Of a stretch of 64,000 nt of DNA, positions 9,137 through 18,338 are shown piece by piece (positions within the stretch are counted from its first letter, which is position 1; each line of letters begins with the position of its first letter). The DNA comes from an uncultured Bacteroidota bacterium (GTDB taxonomy: Bacteria; Bacteroidota; Bacteroidia; AKYH767-A; OLB10), in the NCBI GenBank assembly GCA_900696575.1, contig CAADHD010000032.1, positions 26,038 through 90,037 on the forward strand, read 5' to 3'. The position numbers were made by a program, and so were the translations under genes. The notes below the pieces were generated by a model that saw nothing but the letters and a program-made list of their open reading frames with translations, was not told the origin of the DNA and did no database searches.

Positions 9137-9604
9137 AGGTGCAAAAATTAAAAATCTCATCTATAGTTAGGAAAAGGTTCTGCCTGGTGTGTGATTAGCA
9201 TCCGGATAATGACTTCAAAACAGGTTTTGTAACTATTCAATAGAAAATAGCAGTTTAGCATCTGAAGTTGTTTGCAGAGATCTTCAGTTTTATTCGTTAT
9301 TAACTGGAAATTTTCTTAGCCAAAGCATCATGTTGATAATCCGGAAAACCTTACTTTTGAAAGCAAAGTCCATGAAGATAAAACCTCCTCAAACATCCTT
9401 CCCTGCTGCCAGGCCGGGTTGCGCTTTTCCTAATCCGCAGCCGCCCTCCGCCCGCCTTTCTTTTTTCTCTCAATGGAAATCCGAAAAGCCATACATCATC
9501 TCACTTCTTTTTTTGGTGTATTTTAAAGCAAAATTTATTTTTATGAATTTGAAGCACTGAAACAACAAATGATAGCTACCACAAAAAATTAAAATTGTTA
9601 AACA
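9137..9604. other. Intergenic region, possible long leader
   Basis: Nearly 470 bases without a supportable gene. 9352-9359 ('TACTTTTG') with a TTG 16 nt upstream (9333-9335) is a reasonable Bacteroidota promoter, about 245 nt before the T9SS gene at 9605, and would give a long untranslated leader or a small RNA. A GC-rich patch near 9410-9460 ('cgcagccgccctccgcccgcc') stands out from the AT-rich surroundings. The 76-residue ORF at 9330 lacks any recognisable content. Confidence 0.4.
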
Positions 9605-10534
9605 ATGAAATACCTCCTCAGCTTTTGTTTATTGATGTTATCTTTAAAAGTGCAGGCGCAAATTAACCTTGTGCCTAATCCAAGTTTTGAGGATACGGTG
9701 AGTTGTCCTCACTTTGCAAACCAGATTGATAAAGCAGCAGGATGGTGGGCAAGCAGAGAAAGCCCCGACTATTTTAATGAATGTGATTGGCTTACAGGAA
9801 ATACATCTGTTCCACAAAATTTTTGTGGATATCAATATGCATTTCATGGAAGCGCTTATGCAGGGTTTGTAGCTTTTGCTAGGAACTTCCCAAATGCGCG
9901 AGAGTATTTTACATGTCAGTTAATAAATCCTCTTACAACAGGTAAGAAGTATTTTGTAAGATATTATTTAAACCTTTCTGGTGGAGGGTCAAAAAAAATA
10001 GCTTGTAATAATATTGGATTACTATTTAGTACGGTTAACTATAATTTGAGCAACCCCGCATTTGTTGGGAATCATTCTCAATTCAAAACGGACAGCATAA
10101 TTGCTGACACATTAAATTGGGTTCTAGTTGATGGTAGTTTTATTGCTGATTCCAATTATACTTATTTGTCAGTGGGTAATTTTTATGATGATATGTTGAC
10201 CGATACAATCAATATTATCCCCTCTCCCTCCACCTATTCATATTATTTTATTGACTCAATATCGGTCGTTGAAGACCCAACGTTATCAATTTTCGGAGCA
10301 CAAAATCATGATTTTATAATTTATCCTAATCCGTTTAGCGAAAGTATAAGGCTACACTCAAGGGATAATAAGATTGAAACATTCCATGTGATTGATATGA
10401 GTGGACAAACAATCAAGATTATTACCGATATCATCAGTGAATCTGCCATTTATTTAAATTTTGAATCCATGTCGAAAGGAATATACATATTAATTATAAA
10501 TAATTCATCTTACCATAAAATAATTAAATTATGA
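9605..10534 (+). CDS. T9SS-exported protein with N-terminal carbohydrate-binding-like domain
   Basis: Protein of 309 residues with signal peptide 'MKYLLSFCLLMLSLKVQAQ', then 'INLVPNPSFEDTVSCP', the typical opening of jelly-roll domains found in Bacteroidota surface proteins, with 'AAGWWASRESPDYFNEC' and 'FHGSAYAGFVAF'. The last ~80 residues ('FIIYPNPFSESIRL', 'VIDMSGQTIKII', 'GIYILII') are a T9SS type A tail. No enzyme motif is seen. The stop overlaps the ATG of the S74 fibre gene by 4 nt, so the two are probably made together and may act together at the surface. Confidence 0.8.
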   Translation: MKYLLSFCLLMLSLKVQAQINLVPNPSFEDTVSCPHFANQIDKAAGWWASRESPDYFNECDWLTGNTSVPQNFCGYQYAFHGSAYAGFVAFARNFPNAREYFTCQLINPLTTGKKYFVRYYLNLSGGGSKKIACNNIGLLFSTVNYNLSNPAFVGNHSQFKTDSIIADTLNWVLVDGSFIADSNYTYLSVGNFYDDMLTDTINIIPSPSTYSYYFIDSISVVEDPTLSIFGAQNHDFIIYPNPFSESIRLHSRDNKIETFHVIDMSGQTIKIITDIISESAIYLNFESMSKGIYILIINNSSYHKIIKL

Positions 10535-13500
10535 AAAAACAAACAATTTTTATTTGTGTAAGCATAATGTGCTTCGCTCAATTTGCTATCTGTCAAGTTA
10601 GCAATCCTACTAATACATTTAATCTTTTAATCGAATATGTCGGGTGGGATATCACACCTGGTTCGCCAGATTTGAACATCAAACACGAACTCAATCAGCC
10701 CATCCATTTCTACACCAATGCCGGAAACAGCACATTCAATAACCAACGCATGATCATTGATGCTAATCCGGGCCATGTAGGCATAGGCCTGAACCACGTG
10801 CCGGGTAATGACATACTCGATATTTTACCTGATGTAAACTTTCCGAATACAGGCATTGGCATAAACAATGAAACCGTGCTGCATAACTGGGGTACTCAGA
10901 ATATTTTTGTGGGTGTTGGGGCGGGATTCAATAATGACCCCGCAATGGGAAGTGAAAATGCTTTTTTCGGTAAAGATGCTGGTTTCAATAACCGGATTGG
11001 CGGTCAAAATACATTTATGGGTTATCGTGCCGGTTACAACAATGAAGAAACAGGCAACCATACATTTGTAGGTTACCGGGCAGGATATTCAAACACCAAT
11101 GCTACTGAGAATACATTTGTAGGTGCAGATGCCGGCAGAAGTAACACCACAGGAAGTCATAACGTATTTTTAGGTGCTTCAGCAGGTGTAAATAACACCA
11201 CCGGTTTTTATAATCTATTTTCAGGGACACAGGCAGGCGGAAATAACACCACCGGTTTTTTCAATGTGTTTGTTGGCCACACGGCAGGTCTTGACAATAT
11301 AAAGGGAAATAATAATGTATTTGTAGGACTGAGAGCAGGAGAACAAAGTGATACAGACAATAACACTTTTGTTGGTTTTCAATCAGGCATCGGATCGGTA
11401 CATAATTTTACAGGCCATGACAATGCTTTTCTTGGAGCTCGTTCAGGTCTCAATATAAATACAGGTTCATTTAATGCTTTTTCAGGAAGCGAATCGGGCT
11501 TGAATAATACACGTGGAGAAAGAAATACATTTCTTGGTTATCAATCAGGAATGATGATAACTGATGGAAGGCTGAATACCTTTGTTGGGGCAGGAAGCGG
11601 ATCGGGCGCAGCAACAAGCTTAATAAATGCCGCAGCTATTGGCGCCAATGCCACCGTTCTTAATGATAACAAAATGATTTTAGGCGACAATCAGATAAAT
11701 GTAGGCATAGGTCTGTCAAATGTTTCAGGCGGGCCGCATCATAAACTGCATATACAGGATGCAGATAATCCGCAGTTGCGGCTTTCGCATACTTACAATA
11801 TCAATGTTGCCAATGGTGTATGGACTGATTTTCGAAATACTGATCAAGGAGATTTGCTAATCAATACGCAACGGATGAATGGACAGAATCCTGAGCCTCA
11901 TTTTGTCGGTATTAATTGTTCAATTACTTTTCCTCCGCTTAATACGTTTGACATTAACTCTACAGCGTTGTCGCCTCGCCCTTCAGGGTTACGGTTAAGA
12001 AATCTCACTGCAACTTCTCCTAATGATATTTCACCCAACGGCAAGGTATTGACTGTTGATGCTAACGGACATGTAGTGCTGACGGATGATGTTGGAGGTG
12101 GAGGAAGTGTTTCATCCTGTAGTGTAACTGCATTCGGAGATGAAAATTTTATCACCAAATGGACAAGCACAGCCGGAACTAATCGTGAAATCTGTCGGAC
12201 AAATGGGATTTTTGAAGTGAATGCTACTCCCTGGAATGTTAGCATAGGAGCAGGAATAACTCCTCCATTTAAACTGACAGTTCAACATAGTGTGGCCATA
12301 GGCGATACAGGACATTATTATCAACGAGAACCCGGAGGAGGCTATTACAGATTACTATCTGCAACCGGGGGAGGTAACGGCTATAGTAATCGTACCGTTG
12401 GTCGCTGGGCCGGTCCTGACGGACTGATGACCTCTGTGGAAAACAATACATTCATAGGAAATCTTTCAGGAAGAAATTGCGCTTCTGATTACAATACATT
12501 TATTGGTGCTCAGGCAGGAGAAAGTTTTGTTAATCATACCTCTGTAATTAACACACAAAATCTGTTTGCGGGATATTTTGCCGGCCGGAATATGGTTACC
12601 GGAAGAGAGAACACAGTGCTTGGCAGCCGGTCAGCTTTAAACATCACTGACGGGGAAAGAAATACCATTGTGGGATTTGAATCATTGCAAAACGCTACTA
12701 TAGGGAATTTTAATTCAGCAATAGGATATCGGTCAGGTATCGGACTTGGCGCAGGTCAGCACAATACATACATAGGCACGGAAGCAGGGCCGATAGCACT
12801 TGCCGGTTTGGCAACACGTAATCGTTCTACAGCTGTTGGCTTTAACGCAAAAGTTAACTGCGATGATTGCATCTCAACCGGTGATTTTAATGACAGGCAT
12901 CTGATCGGATATGCAACCATTCCACAAAATTCTTTTACCAGATACAGGCTTTATGTTAATTCATTAAACGCTGTGGCCAGCGATGGAGCGGCTTATTTCA
13001 ACGGAAATATATTTGTTACCGGACAATATCTGCCTTCAGATACGATGCTTAAACAAAATGTTCAGCCCTTTACCGGGGCTATGCAATGGATTAATCAATT
13101 GGATGTGAAAAGTTATAATTATGATACCATTACATACAACGGATTATCACTACCACCGGGAAATCAGGTTGGCTTAATGGCTCATGAAGTTGAAAGTGTT
13201 ATTCCCGAATTAGTAAGGGAAGTTACCTCACCGGAGCAGATTGATAGTTCAGGCAATGTAACTTTTAACAGTGTAACATTTAAATCTATCAACTATTTAG
13301 CAATCCTGCCATACCTGATTGAAGCACTGCAAGAGCATGATTCAAAGATAGATTCCATTGTAACAGTACTCGGTAACTGCTGCAACCTGCGCATCCCAAA
13401 CAATCCTGATGTTACCGGCTCTATTGAACTCGAGAACATTCAATCACTTCAACTCTTTACTGCCGACCCGAATCCGTTTTCAGAATCAACCATCATCCGC

Positions 13501-13704
13501 TGGTCAATTGCTGATGATTTCAATAATGCCGTTATCTTTTTCTATGATGACCGCGGGCAGCAGATCAATCAATACCGTATTACCGAAAAAGGCAATGGCG
13601 AACTGCAGGTATTCGGCTCAAAGCTTTCTTCGGGTGTTTATACCTATACCCTCGTTGTGGATGGTAAAATTGTGGAAAGCAGAAAGATGGTGAAGGTAAA
13701 GTAA
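10531..13704 (+). CDS. Fibre-like repeat protein with S74 intramolecular chaperone and T9SS tail
   Basis: A 1057-residue secreted protein. Signal peptide 'MKKQTIFICVSIMCFAQFAICQ'. Residues ~124-365 hold about 14 repeats of ~17 residues with consensus N-x-F-x-G-x-x-A/S-G-x-x-N-T-T-G, and a second block of ~6 lies near residues 635-755. Such spacing suggests beta-roll or trimeric fibre architecture. Near residue 836 'SDTMLKQNVQPF' matches the S74 endosialidase-chaperone motif S-D-x-x-L-K (Ser836, Lys841), and 'GLMAHEVESVIPELV' is the conserved helix after it. The C-terminal ~85 residues ('FTADPNPFSESTIIRW', 'FYDDRGQQINQY', 'GVYTYTLVV') are a T9SS tail. Likely a surface fibre or adhesin, by inference. 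Confidence 0.87.
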   Translation: MKKQTIFICVSIMCFAQFAICQVSNPTNTFNLLIEYVGWDITPGSPDLNIKHELNQPIHFYTNAGNSTFNNQRMIIDANPGHVGIGLNHVPGNDILDILPDVNFPNTGIGINNETVLHNWGTQNIFVGVGAGFNNDPAMGSENAFFGKDAGFNNRIGGQNTFMGYRAGYNNEETGNHTFVGYRAGYSNTNATENTFVGADAGRSNTTGSHNVFLGASAGVNNTTGFYNLFSGTQAGGNNTTGFFNVFVGHTAGLDNIKGNNNVFVGLRAGEQSDTDNNTFVGFQSGIGSVHNFTGHDNAFLGARSGLNINTGSFNAFSGSESGLNNTRGERNTFLGYQSGMMITDGRLNTFVGAGSGSGAATSLINAAAIGANATVLNDNKMILGDNQINVGIGLSNVSGGPHHKLHIQDADNPQLRLSHTYNINVANGVWTDFRNTDQGDLLINTQRMNGQNPEPHFVGINCSITFPPLNTFDINSTALSPRPSGLRLRNLTATSPNDISPNGKVLTVDANGHVVLTDDVGGGGSVSSCSVTAFGDENFITKWTSTAGTNREICRTNGIFEVNATPWNVSIGAGITPPFKLTVQHSVAIGDTGHYYQREPGGGYYRLLSATGGGNGYSNRTVGRWAGPDGLMTSVENNTFIGNLSGRNCASDYNTFIGAQAGESFVNHTSVINTQNLFAGYFAGRNMVTGRENTVLGSRSALNITDGERNTIVGFESLQNATIGNFNSAIGYRSGIGLGAGQHNTYIGTEAGPIALAGLATRNRSTAVGFNAKVNCDDCISTGDFNDRHLIGYATIPQNSFTRYRLYVNSLNAVASDGAAYFNGNIFVTGQYLPSDTMLKQNVQPFTGAMQWINQLDVKSYNYDTITYNGLSLPPGNQVGLMAHEVESVIPELVREVTSPEQIDSSGNVTFNSVTFKSINYLAILPYLIEALQEHDSKIDSIVTVLGNCCNLRIPNNPDVTGSIELENIQSLQLFTADPNPFSESTIIRWSIADDFNNAVIFFYDDRGQQINQYRITEKGNGELQVFGSKLSSGVYTYTLVVDGKIVESRKMVKVK
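10900..11626 (+). repeat. Coding tandem repeats, ~51 nt period
   Basis: About 14 diverged in-frame units encoding 17-residue motifs such as 'NTFVGADAGRSNTTGSH' and 'NVFLGASAGVNNTTGFY'. A weaker second block lies at about 12435-12800. Most units keep a 17-residue period; a few vary by 1-3 residues. Confidence 0.85.
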
Positions 13705-14020
13705 TACACCTCTTCAATTTTTAAACCGGTGGATATTCTCCAATCAACCGTTTTTTTTACGGCAGACCTCTTGCTTTAATGGTTAGTTCTGTGAAGGCAG
13801 TCTCGCTCACACTTTTTCCATTAAGGTAACTGAGCGCCCGCCCCCTTTAGGATTACAGATTCGACAAGATTCTATTCAAAGTGTCTGATATCTGTTTACT
13901 GAAATATGATAATGTCATTTCAATTTATCGGTTATTGATTCAGTATATTGCTGTTGTCGTCAACCTTGTATAAAAATAAAAACCGAAATTTGGCCAATCG
14001 AAATCAAAAAACCTGATAAG
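13705..14020. other. Intergenic region
   Basis: 316 bases with no supportable gene. A short GC patch ('gcgcccgccccctttagg') sits near 13835. No clear terminator hairpin or consensus promoter octamer is visible; the upstream part of the six-gene run that starts at 14021 must hold its promoter. Confidence 0.4.
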
Positions 14021-14557
14021 ATGGAAAACATTGACTCTGTGCGATACCCTGTCGGCAAATTTGAAAAACCAGATAAAATTCTTAAATCGGAAGTCAGCCG
14101 CTGGTGTAAAGAAATTGAACGCTTGCCCCGTGATTTGAAGAAACTTGTGGGACGATTAAACGACCAGCAATTGGATACGCCTTACCGCGAAGACGGATGG
14201 ACTGTAAGGCAGGTCATTCATCACCTGGCCGACAGCCATATTAATGCCTACTGCCGTATTAAACTGGCTTTGACCGAAGACAATCCCACCGTTAAGCCCT
14301 ACGAAGAAAAACTGTGGGCTGAATTAAGCGATGCAAAAACAGCAGACATTAAATTCTCCATGCAGATTCTTACCGGCATTCACAAGCGATGGGGCCTTGC
14401 CATCCGAGCAATGAGCAAGGATGATTATAAGAGAACTTTCTTTCATCCTGTTAATGGCCGCAATCAGTCCATCGCAGAAATCATCGGTATGTATGCCTGG
14501 CATGGCCGTCATCATTTAGCCCATATACAAAACCTGAAAACAGCCAAAGGCTGGTAA
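14021..14557 (+). CDS. YfiT/BstA-like DinB-family protein (putative bacillithiol transferase)
   Basis: A 178-residue DinB-fold protein. It opens 'VRYPVGKFEKPD', characteristic of the YfiT/BstA family. The metal-binding histidines are recognisable in 'VIHHLADSH' (~residues 66-74) and 'YAWHGRHHLAHI' (~residues 158-169). In Bacillus and Staphylococcus such proteins conjugate bacillithiol to electrophiles; annotation as 'putative metal-dependent hydrolase' is also common. The presence of bshB1 ~10 kb downstream supports a bacillithiol role. First gene of a tight run with saccharopine dehydrogenase-like and WG-repeat genes. Confidence 0.85.
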   Translation: MENIDSVRYPVGKFEKPDKILKSEVSRWCKEIERLPRDLKKLVGRLNDQQLDTPYREDGWTVRQVIHHLADSHINAYCRIKLALTEDNPTVKPYEEKLWAELSDAKTADIKFSMQILTGIHKRWGLAIRAMSKDDYKRTFFHPVNGRNQSIAEIIGMYAWHGRHHLAHIQNLKTAKGW

Positions 14558-14568
14558 ATTTTTTCCGT

Positions 14569-15699
14569 ATGAAAATCATTGTCCTTGGTGGCGGCATGGT
14601 TGGCCGCGTAATGGCGCACGACCTTTCCGCAGATTTTAATATTACCTGCGCTGATTTCAGCACTGAAGTTTTAAAGCAGTTAAACAGCCGCTACGGATTA
14701 AAAACGTTGGCATGCGATTTCAGCAAGGCCGATGAAATCAGAAAAGCAGTGAAAGATTTTGATCTGGTCATTGGCGCTGTGCCCGGAAGGCTTGGATTCA
14801 ACATGCTTAAAACCGTGATTGAAGAAGGGAAAAACATTGTTGACATTTCCTTTTTTCCTGAAGATGCCTTTCTGCTTAATGAACTTGCGGTAAAAAATAA
14901 TGTAACCGCCATGGTTGATTGCGGAGTGGCTCCCGGTTATTGCAACATGATGGCCGGTTATTACTACGCGCGCATGAGGATGGATTTTTATTCCTGCCTT
15001 GTTGGCGGCTTACCTGTAAATCGTATTCCTCCTTTTGAATATAAGGCTCCGTTCTCACCGGCTGATGTTATTGAAGAATATGTGCGGCCGGCAAGGATGA
15101 AAGTGAACGGTAATATAATAGTGAAAGATGCGCTCTCTGAAATTGAACTGCTCGGTTTTTCCGAATGCGGAACATTGGAAGCTTTTAATACCGATGGCCT
15201 GCGTTCGCTTTTAGTTACCATGCCTGATGTAAAAACACTGAAAGAAAAAACGCTTCGCTATCCGGGCCATGCAGCCCTGATGAAAATTTTCAGGGATTCA
15301 GGATTTTTTTCTCAGGAAAAAATTCAGACTTCTGACGGGCAGGTTGCTCCTCTCCGGGTTACTTCCAAACTGCTTTTCGACCAATGGAAATACAAAGAGG
15401 GCGAAGAAGATTTTACCATCATGCAGGTGATGATACGCGGAGAGCAGGACGGAATAAAAAAGGAATTCAGTTGTACCATGTTCGACCGTTATCACAAACC
15501 AACTGCCACTATGAGTATGGCGCGCACTACCGGCTACACCTGCACCGCTGCTGCACGATTGCTTATTGAAAAAAAATTTAACCGGAAAGGAATATGTCCG
15601 CCTGAGTATGTTGGCGAAAACGAAGCTTGCTTTAAGTTTGTAACGGATTACCTGCTGAAAAAAGAAATCAGCATCCGTTTTGATGAAAAAACCTTTTAA
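14569..15699 (+). CDS. Saccharopine dehydrogenase family protein
   Basis: Rossmann-fold oxidoreductase of 376 residues with dinucleotide motif 'MKIIVLGGGMVGRVMAHDL' at the N-terminus, 'FDLVIGAVPGRLGFNMLKTVIEEGKNIVDISFFPED' and 'VDCGVAPGYCNMMAGY', matching the Lys9-type saccharopine/lysine dehydrogenase-like family. The family uses NAD(P) to oxidise or form lysine-derived secondary amines or carboxynorspermidine-type products. No other lysine catabolic gene lies nearby, so the substrate is open. 11 nt after the YfiT-like gene, overlapping the next gene by 17-20 nt. Confidence 0.87.
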   Translation: MKIIVLGGGMVGRVMAHDLSADFNITCADFSTEVLKQLNSRYGLKTLACDFSKADEIRKAVKDFDLVIGAVPGRLGFNMLKTVIEEGKNIVDISFFPEDAFLLNELAVKNNVTAMVDCGVAPGYCNMMAGYYYARMRMDFYSCLVGGLPVNRIPPFEYKAPFSPADVIEEYVRPARMKVNGNIIVKDALSEIELLGFSECGTLEAFNTDGLRSLLVTMPDVKTLKEKTLRYPGHAALMKIFRDSGFFSQEKIQTSDGQVAPLRVTSKLLFDQWKYKEGEEDFTIMQVMIRGEQDGIKKEFSCTMFDRYHKPTATMSMARTTGYTCTAAARLLIEKKFNRKGICPPEYVGENEACFKFVTDYLLKKEISIRFDEKTF

Positions 15700-17803
15700 T
15701 AAACGTCTGAAATCCATTCTGCTGCTGTTTGCAATGGTGTTTTCATTGCCTGCGTATGCGGGAAGGCTTGACAAAGCTTTTGAGCGTTTAATGATTCATG
15801 ATTATTTCCGCGCCAAAGGATATTTTGAAAAAGAGTTGAAAAAAAATCCGACTCCTGCCGCTTTCGGACTGAGTATTATATATTCACGAAACAACAATCC
15901 GTTTTTCCATATTGATTCGGCACGTAAGTACCTGCTGATGGCCGACAGCAGTTTTATTCAGTTATCCGAAAAACATAAAATCCGTTTACAGAAGTGGAAG
16001 ATAGACAGCGACAGCATCACTTCCCTGAAAAGTTTTATCTGTTCCCTTGCTTTCCGAAAAGCCGAAACCAGCGCATCGGTTGACAGCCTCAATCACTTTC
16101 TTTCTCAATTCGATTTTTGCGAAGAGCATCAGCAGGCTTTGGCACTGAGGAATAAAATTGCATTTGATCAGGCAAGAAAAGAAAACACTACTGCGGCTTA
16201 TCAGTCTTTCCTGGAGGTTTATCCGGAGGCATCGGAAAGGGAAGAGGCCAAGTCGCTTTATGAGCAACGTTTATTTGAAGAGTTTACGGCATCTCATTCC
16301 CTTGCATCTTACGAGCAATTTATTATTAACTACCCATCAAGCCCTTACCGGAAAGAAGCAGAGCGGATGATTTTTAAACTGAGAACAATACATCCTTCGG
16401 TAAAAACCTATCATGACTTCATCCGGAAGTATCCCGGCAACAGTTTTACGGATGAAGCATGGCGTAATCTGTACCATCTTTACATGAAGGATTATGATGA
16501 GCAGTTGTTTGAAAAATTTAAACGTGAATTTCCTGATTACCCTTTCCGTAACGAACTGGAAGAAGATTACCGGTTGCAGCGCATGATTTTTCTGCCTTTT
16601 CAAAAAAATAATCAATGGGGTTATATTGATGAAACCGGAAAGGAAATGATTCGTCCGCAATACAGTGATGCTTCGTTATTCAGCGAAGGGCTGGCAGCCG
16701 TTACGCTAAACGGGAAATACGGCTATATCAGTAAAGCAGGCAAAACCATCATTCCATTTGAGTATGATGATGCCGAAACGTTCAATGCGGGAACGGCCGT
16801 TGTTGCTGTTGAGGGAAAGTACGGAATGATAAACCGTACCGGCAAGGTGATTATTCCATTGGAATTTGATGAGTTGAGTACTCCCTCTGAAGGAATCTGC
16901 ACGGTGATTAAGGATGGAATGAGCGGATACATGACCATTGAAGGCAAATGGCTTTTGCCACCTCAGTTTGACATTGCGGGTGATTTCAAATCAGGCCATG
17001 CCATTGTTCACAAAGATGAAAAGGCAGGATTGATAAACATAACCGGAAGGCTTACCGTGCCTTTGTTGTATGATCATCTTTTCTTCTCGGCTGCAGGTTT
17101 GCTGCGGGTACAGTTGAATGACAAATGGGGACTGCTGAGTTATGATAACTCCATCATTCTTCCAATAGAGTTTAATTACATCAGCGGGTATAATGACGGG
17201 AAAATGGTAGCCGTAAAAAACAATAAGGCATTTCTTGTGAATGCTGACGGAAGTTTGGCATCCTCTCCGTTCAATATATCATCGTCATCGGCAAGAATCA
17301 TGTTTCACGAAGGATTACTGGTTTTTATGTTTCAGGGCAAAGTAATGGTGGCCGATACCGCTGGCAAATCATTTGTCTTTTCAAACTTTGAAGATGCCGG
17401 TTTTTTTTCGGAAGGATTACTGTCTGTGAAGAAAGGAAACCGTTGGGGTTATGCCGACCGGTCGGGAAAACTCAGAATTCCGCTTAAATTTGAATCGGCC
17501 GGTGCTTTTTACAACGGGCAGGCTGTTGTGCGGTTAAAAAAACTTTATGGTGTAATTGATTCATCAGGCAGTTTCCGTGTACCACCGGATTACCGTAAGG
17601 CGGAATTGAGAAATTTTGGTATTGAAGTTACAGCTTCTGACGGTGGCAGAGGATTGATTAGTATGGATGGTAAAATTCTGATTGAACCTGAATATGATAA
17701 ACTGTCTTTAGTTGCCGACCGGATAGTGGCTGCATTCAAAGACGAAGAGGTGAATTATTTTAACCTTGAAACACAAAAATTTATTTACCGACAGCAGCCA
17801 TGA
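15683..17803 (+). CDS. WG-repeat protein with signal peptide and TPR-like N-terminal half
   Basis: Protein of ~706 residues. Two adjacent ATGs (15680, 15683) are possible. Signal peptide 'MKKPFNKRLKSILLLFAMVFSLPAYA'. Residues ~30-300 are helical and resemble tetratricopeptide/tol-pal repeats ('FLEVYPEASEREEAKSLYEQ', 'FIINYPSSPYRKEAERM'). From ~310 a run of ~10 WG repeats follows, e.g. 'QWGYIDETGKEMIRPQYSDASLFSEGLAAV' and 'KYGMINRTGKVIIPLEFDE'. WG proteins are beta-rich and often envelope-located; function unknown. Coupled to both neighbours by overlaps. Confidence 0.88.
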   Translation: MKKPFNKRLKSILLLFAMVFSLPAYAGRLDKAFERLMIHDYFRAKGYFEKELKKNPTPAAFGLSIIYSRNNNPFFHIDSARKYLLMADSSFIQLSEKHKIRLQKWKIDSDSITSLKSFICSLAFRKAETSASVDSLNHFLSQFDFCEEHQQALALRNKIAFDQARKENTTAAYQSFLEVYPEASEREEAKSLYEQRLFEEFTASHSLASYEQFIINYPSSPYRKEAERMIFKLRTIHPSVKTYHDFIRKYPGNSFTDEAWRNLYHLYMKDYDEQLFEKFKREFPDYPFRNELEEDYRLQRMIFLPFQKNNQWGYIDETGKEMIRPQYSDASLFSEGLAAVTLNGKYGYISKAGKTIIPFEYDDAETFNAGTAVVAVEGKYGMINRTGKVIIPLEFDELSTPSEGICTVIKDGMSGYMTIEGKWLLPPQFDIAGDFKSGHAIVHKDEKAGLINITGRLTVPLLYDHLFFSAAGLLRVQLNDKWGLLSYDNSIILPIEFNYISGYNDGKMVAVKNNKAFLVNADGSLASSPFNISSSSARIMFHEGLLVFMFQGKVMVADTAGKSFVFSNFEDAGFFSEGLLSVKKGNRWGYADRSGKLRIPLKFESAGAFYNGQAVVRLKKLYGVIDSSGSFRVPPDYRKAELRNFGIEVTASDGGRGLISMDGKILIEPEYDKLSLVADRIVAAFKDEEVNYFNLETQKFIYRQQP

Positions 17804-18147
17804 ACCTTGAAGCAGTCAGAAATATATGTCTTTCCTTCAACGGTGCAATGGAAGAGATAAAATGGGGAAATCATTTGTGTTTTATGATTCAACGGAAAAT
17901 GTTTTGTGTAGCCTGTCTTGAACCTCCATTTAAACTTTCATTCAAGGCATTGCCTGATGTTGCGGAAAAACTCTGCGAAAGGAATCATATCATCCCCGCT
18001 CCTTACCTTGCCCGCTATCACTGGGTGCAGGTGCAATATCAGAATGCATTGTCTGTAAAAGAATGGAAGTATTATCTTGCCCAATCGTATGAACTTGTTT
18101 CAAGAACAGTAAAAAAGAAATCATCAGTCAAAAACAAAAAATCATAA
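17800..18147 (+). CDS. MmcQ/YjbR family protein
   Basis: A 115-residue CyaY/YjbR-fold protein with 'MNLEAVRNICLSFNGAMEEIKWGNHLCFMIQRKMFCVAC', 'LSFKALPDVAEKLCER' and 'APYLARYHWVQVQ', all typical of the MmcQ/YjbR family (often described as DNA-binding-like; biological role unproven). The C-terminus is a Lys-rich tail ('VKKKSSVKNKKS'). ATGA overlap with the WG-repeat gene; the small membrane protein gene follows after 5 nt. Confidence 0.88.
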   Translation: MNLEAVRNICLSFNGAMEEIKWGNHLCFMIQRKMFCVACLEPPFKLSFKALPDVAEKLCERNHIIPAPYLARYHWVQVQYQNALSVKEWKYYLAQSYELVSRTVKKKSSVKNKKS

Positions 18148-18152
18148 TTTCC

Positions 18153-18335
18153 ATGCAACCGAAAACCATTTACATGATTGTTATTACGCTCATCCTGATG
18201 GGAGCGCTTATTCTTATCAATAAAGTTGTGAAGAATGACATCATTGATAAATACCCTTATGTTTTTGCCATTGCCTTTGTAATCATTGCGCATTTTTTGA
18301 GCGTGTATATCATGAAACGAAGAGGAGAGAAGTAG
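18153..18335 (+). CDS. Small two-helix membrane protein
   Basis: A 60-residue protein with two hydrophobic helices ('IYMIVITLILMGALILI' and 'YVFAIAFVIIAHFLSVYI') separated by a short charged loop ('NKVVKNDIIDKYP'), ending 'MKRRGEK'. Real-gene evidence is its tight fit between mmcQ-like (5 nt) and trmH (3 nt) in the same direction. No known function. Confidence 0.7.
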   Translation: MQPKTIYMIVITLILMGALILINKVVKNDIIDKYPYVFAIAFVIIAHFLSVYIMKRRGEK

Positions 18336-18338
18336 TAC

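Noticed and set aside
9330-9560. 76-residue plus-strand ORF
   Set aside because: Low-complexity composition, no family features, starts on a TTG-type promoter element; probably non-coding.
10900-11626. Regular ~51-nt repeats that might be taken for CRISPR
   Set aside because: They are in frame within one ORF, diverged, without constant spacers, and encode 17-residue protein repeats.
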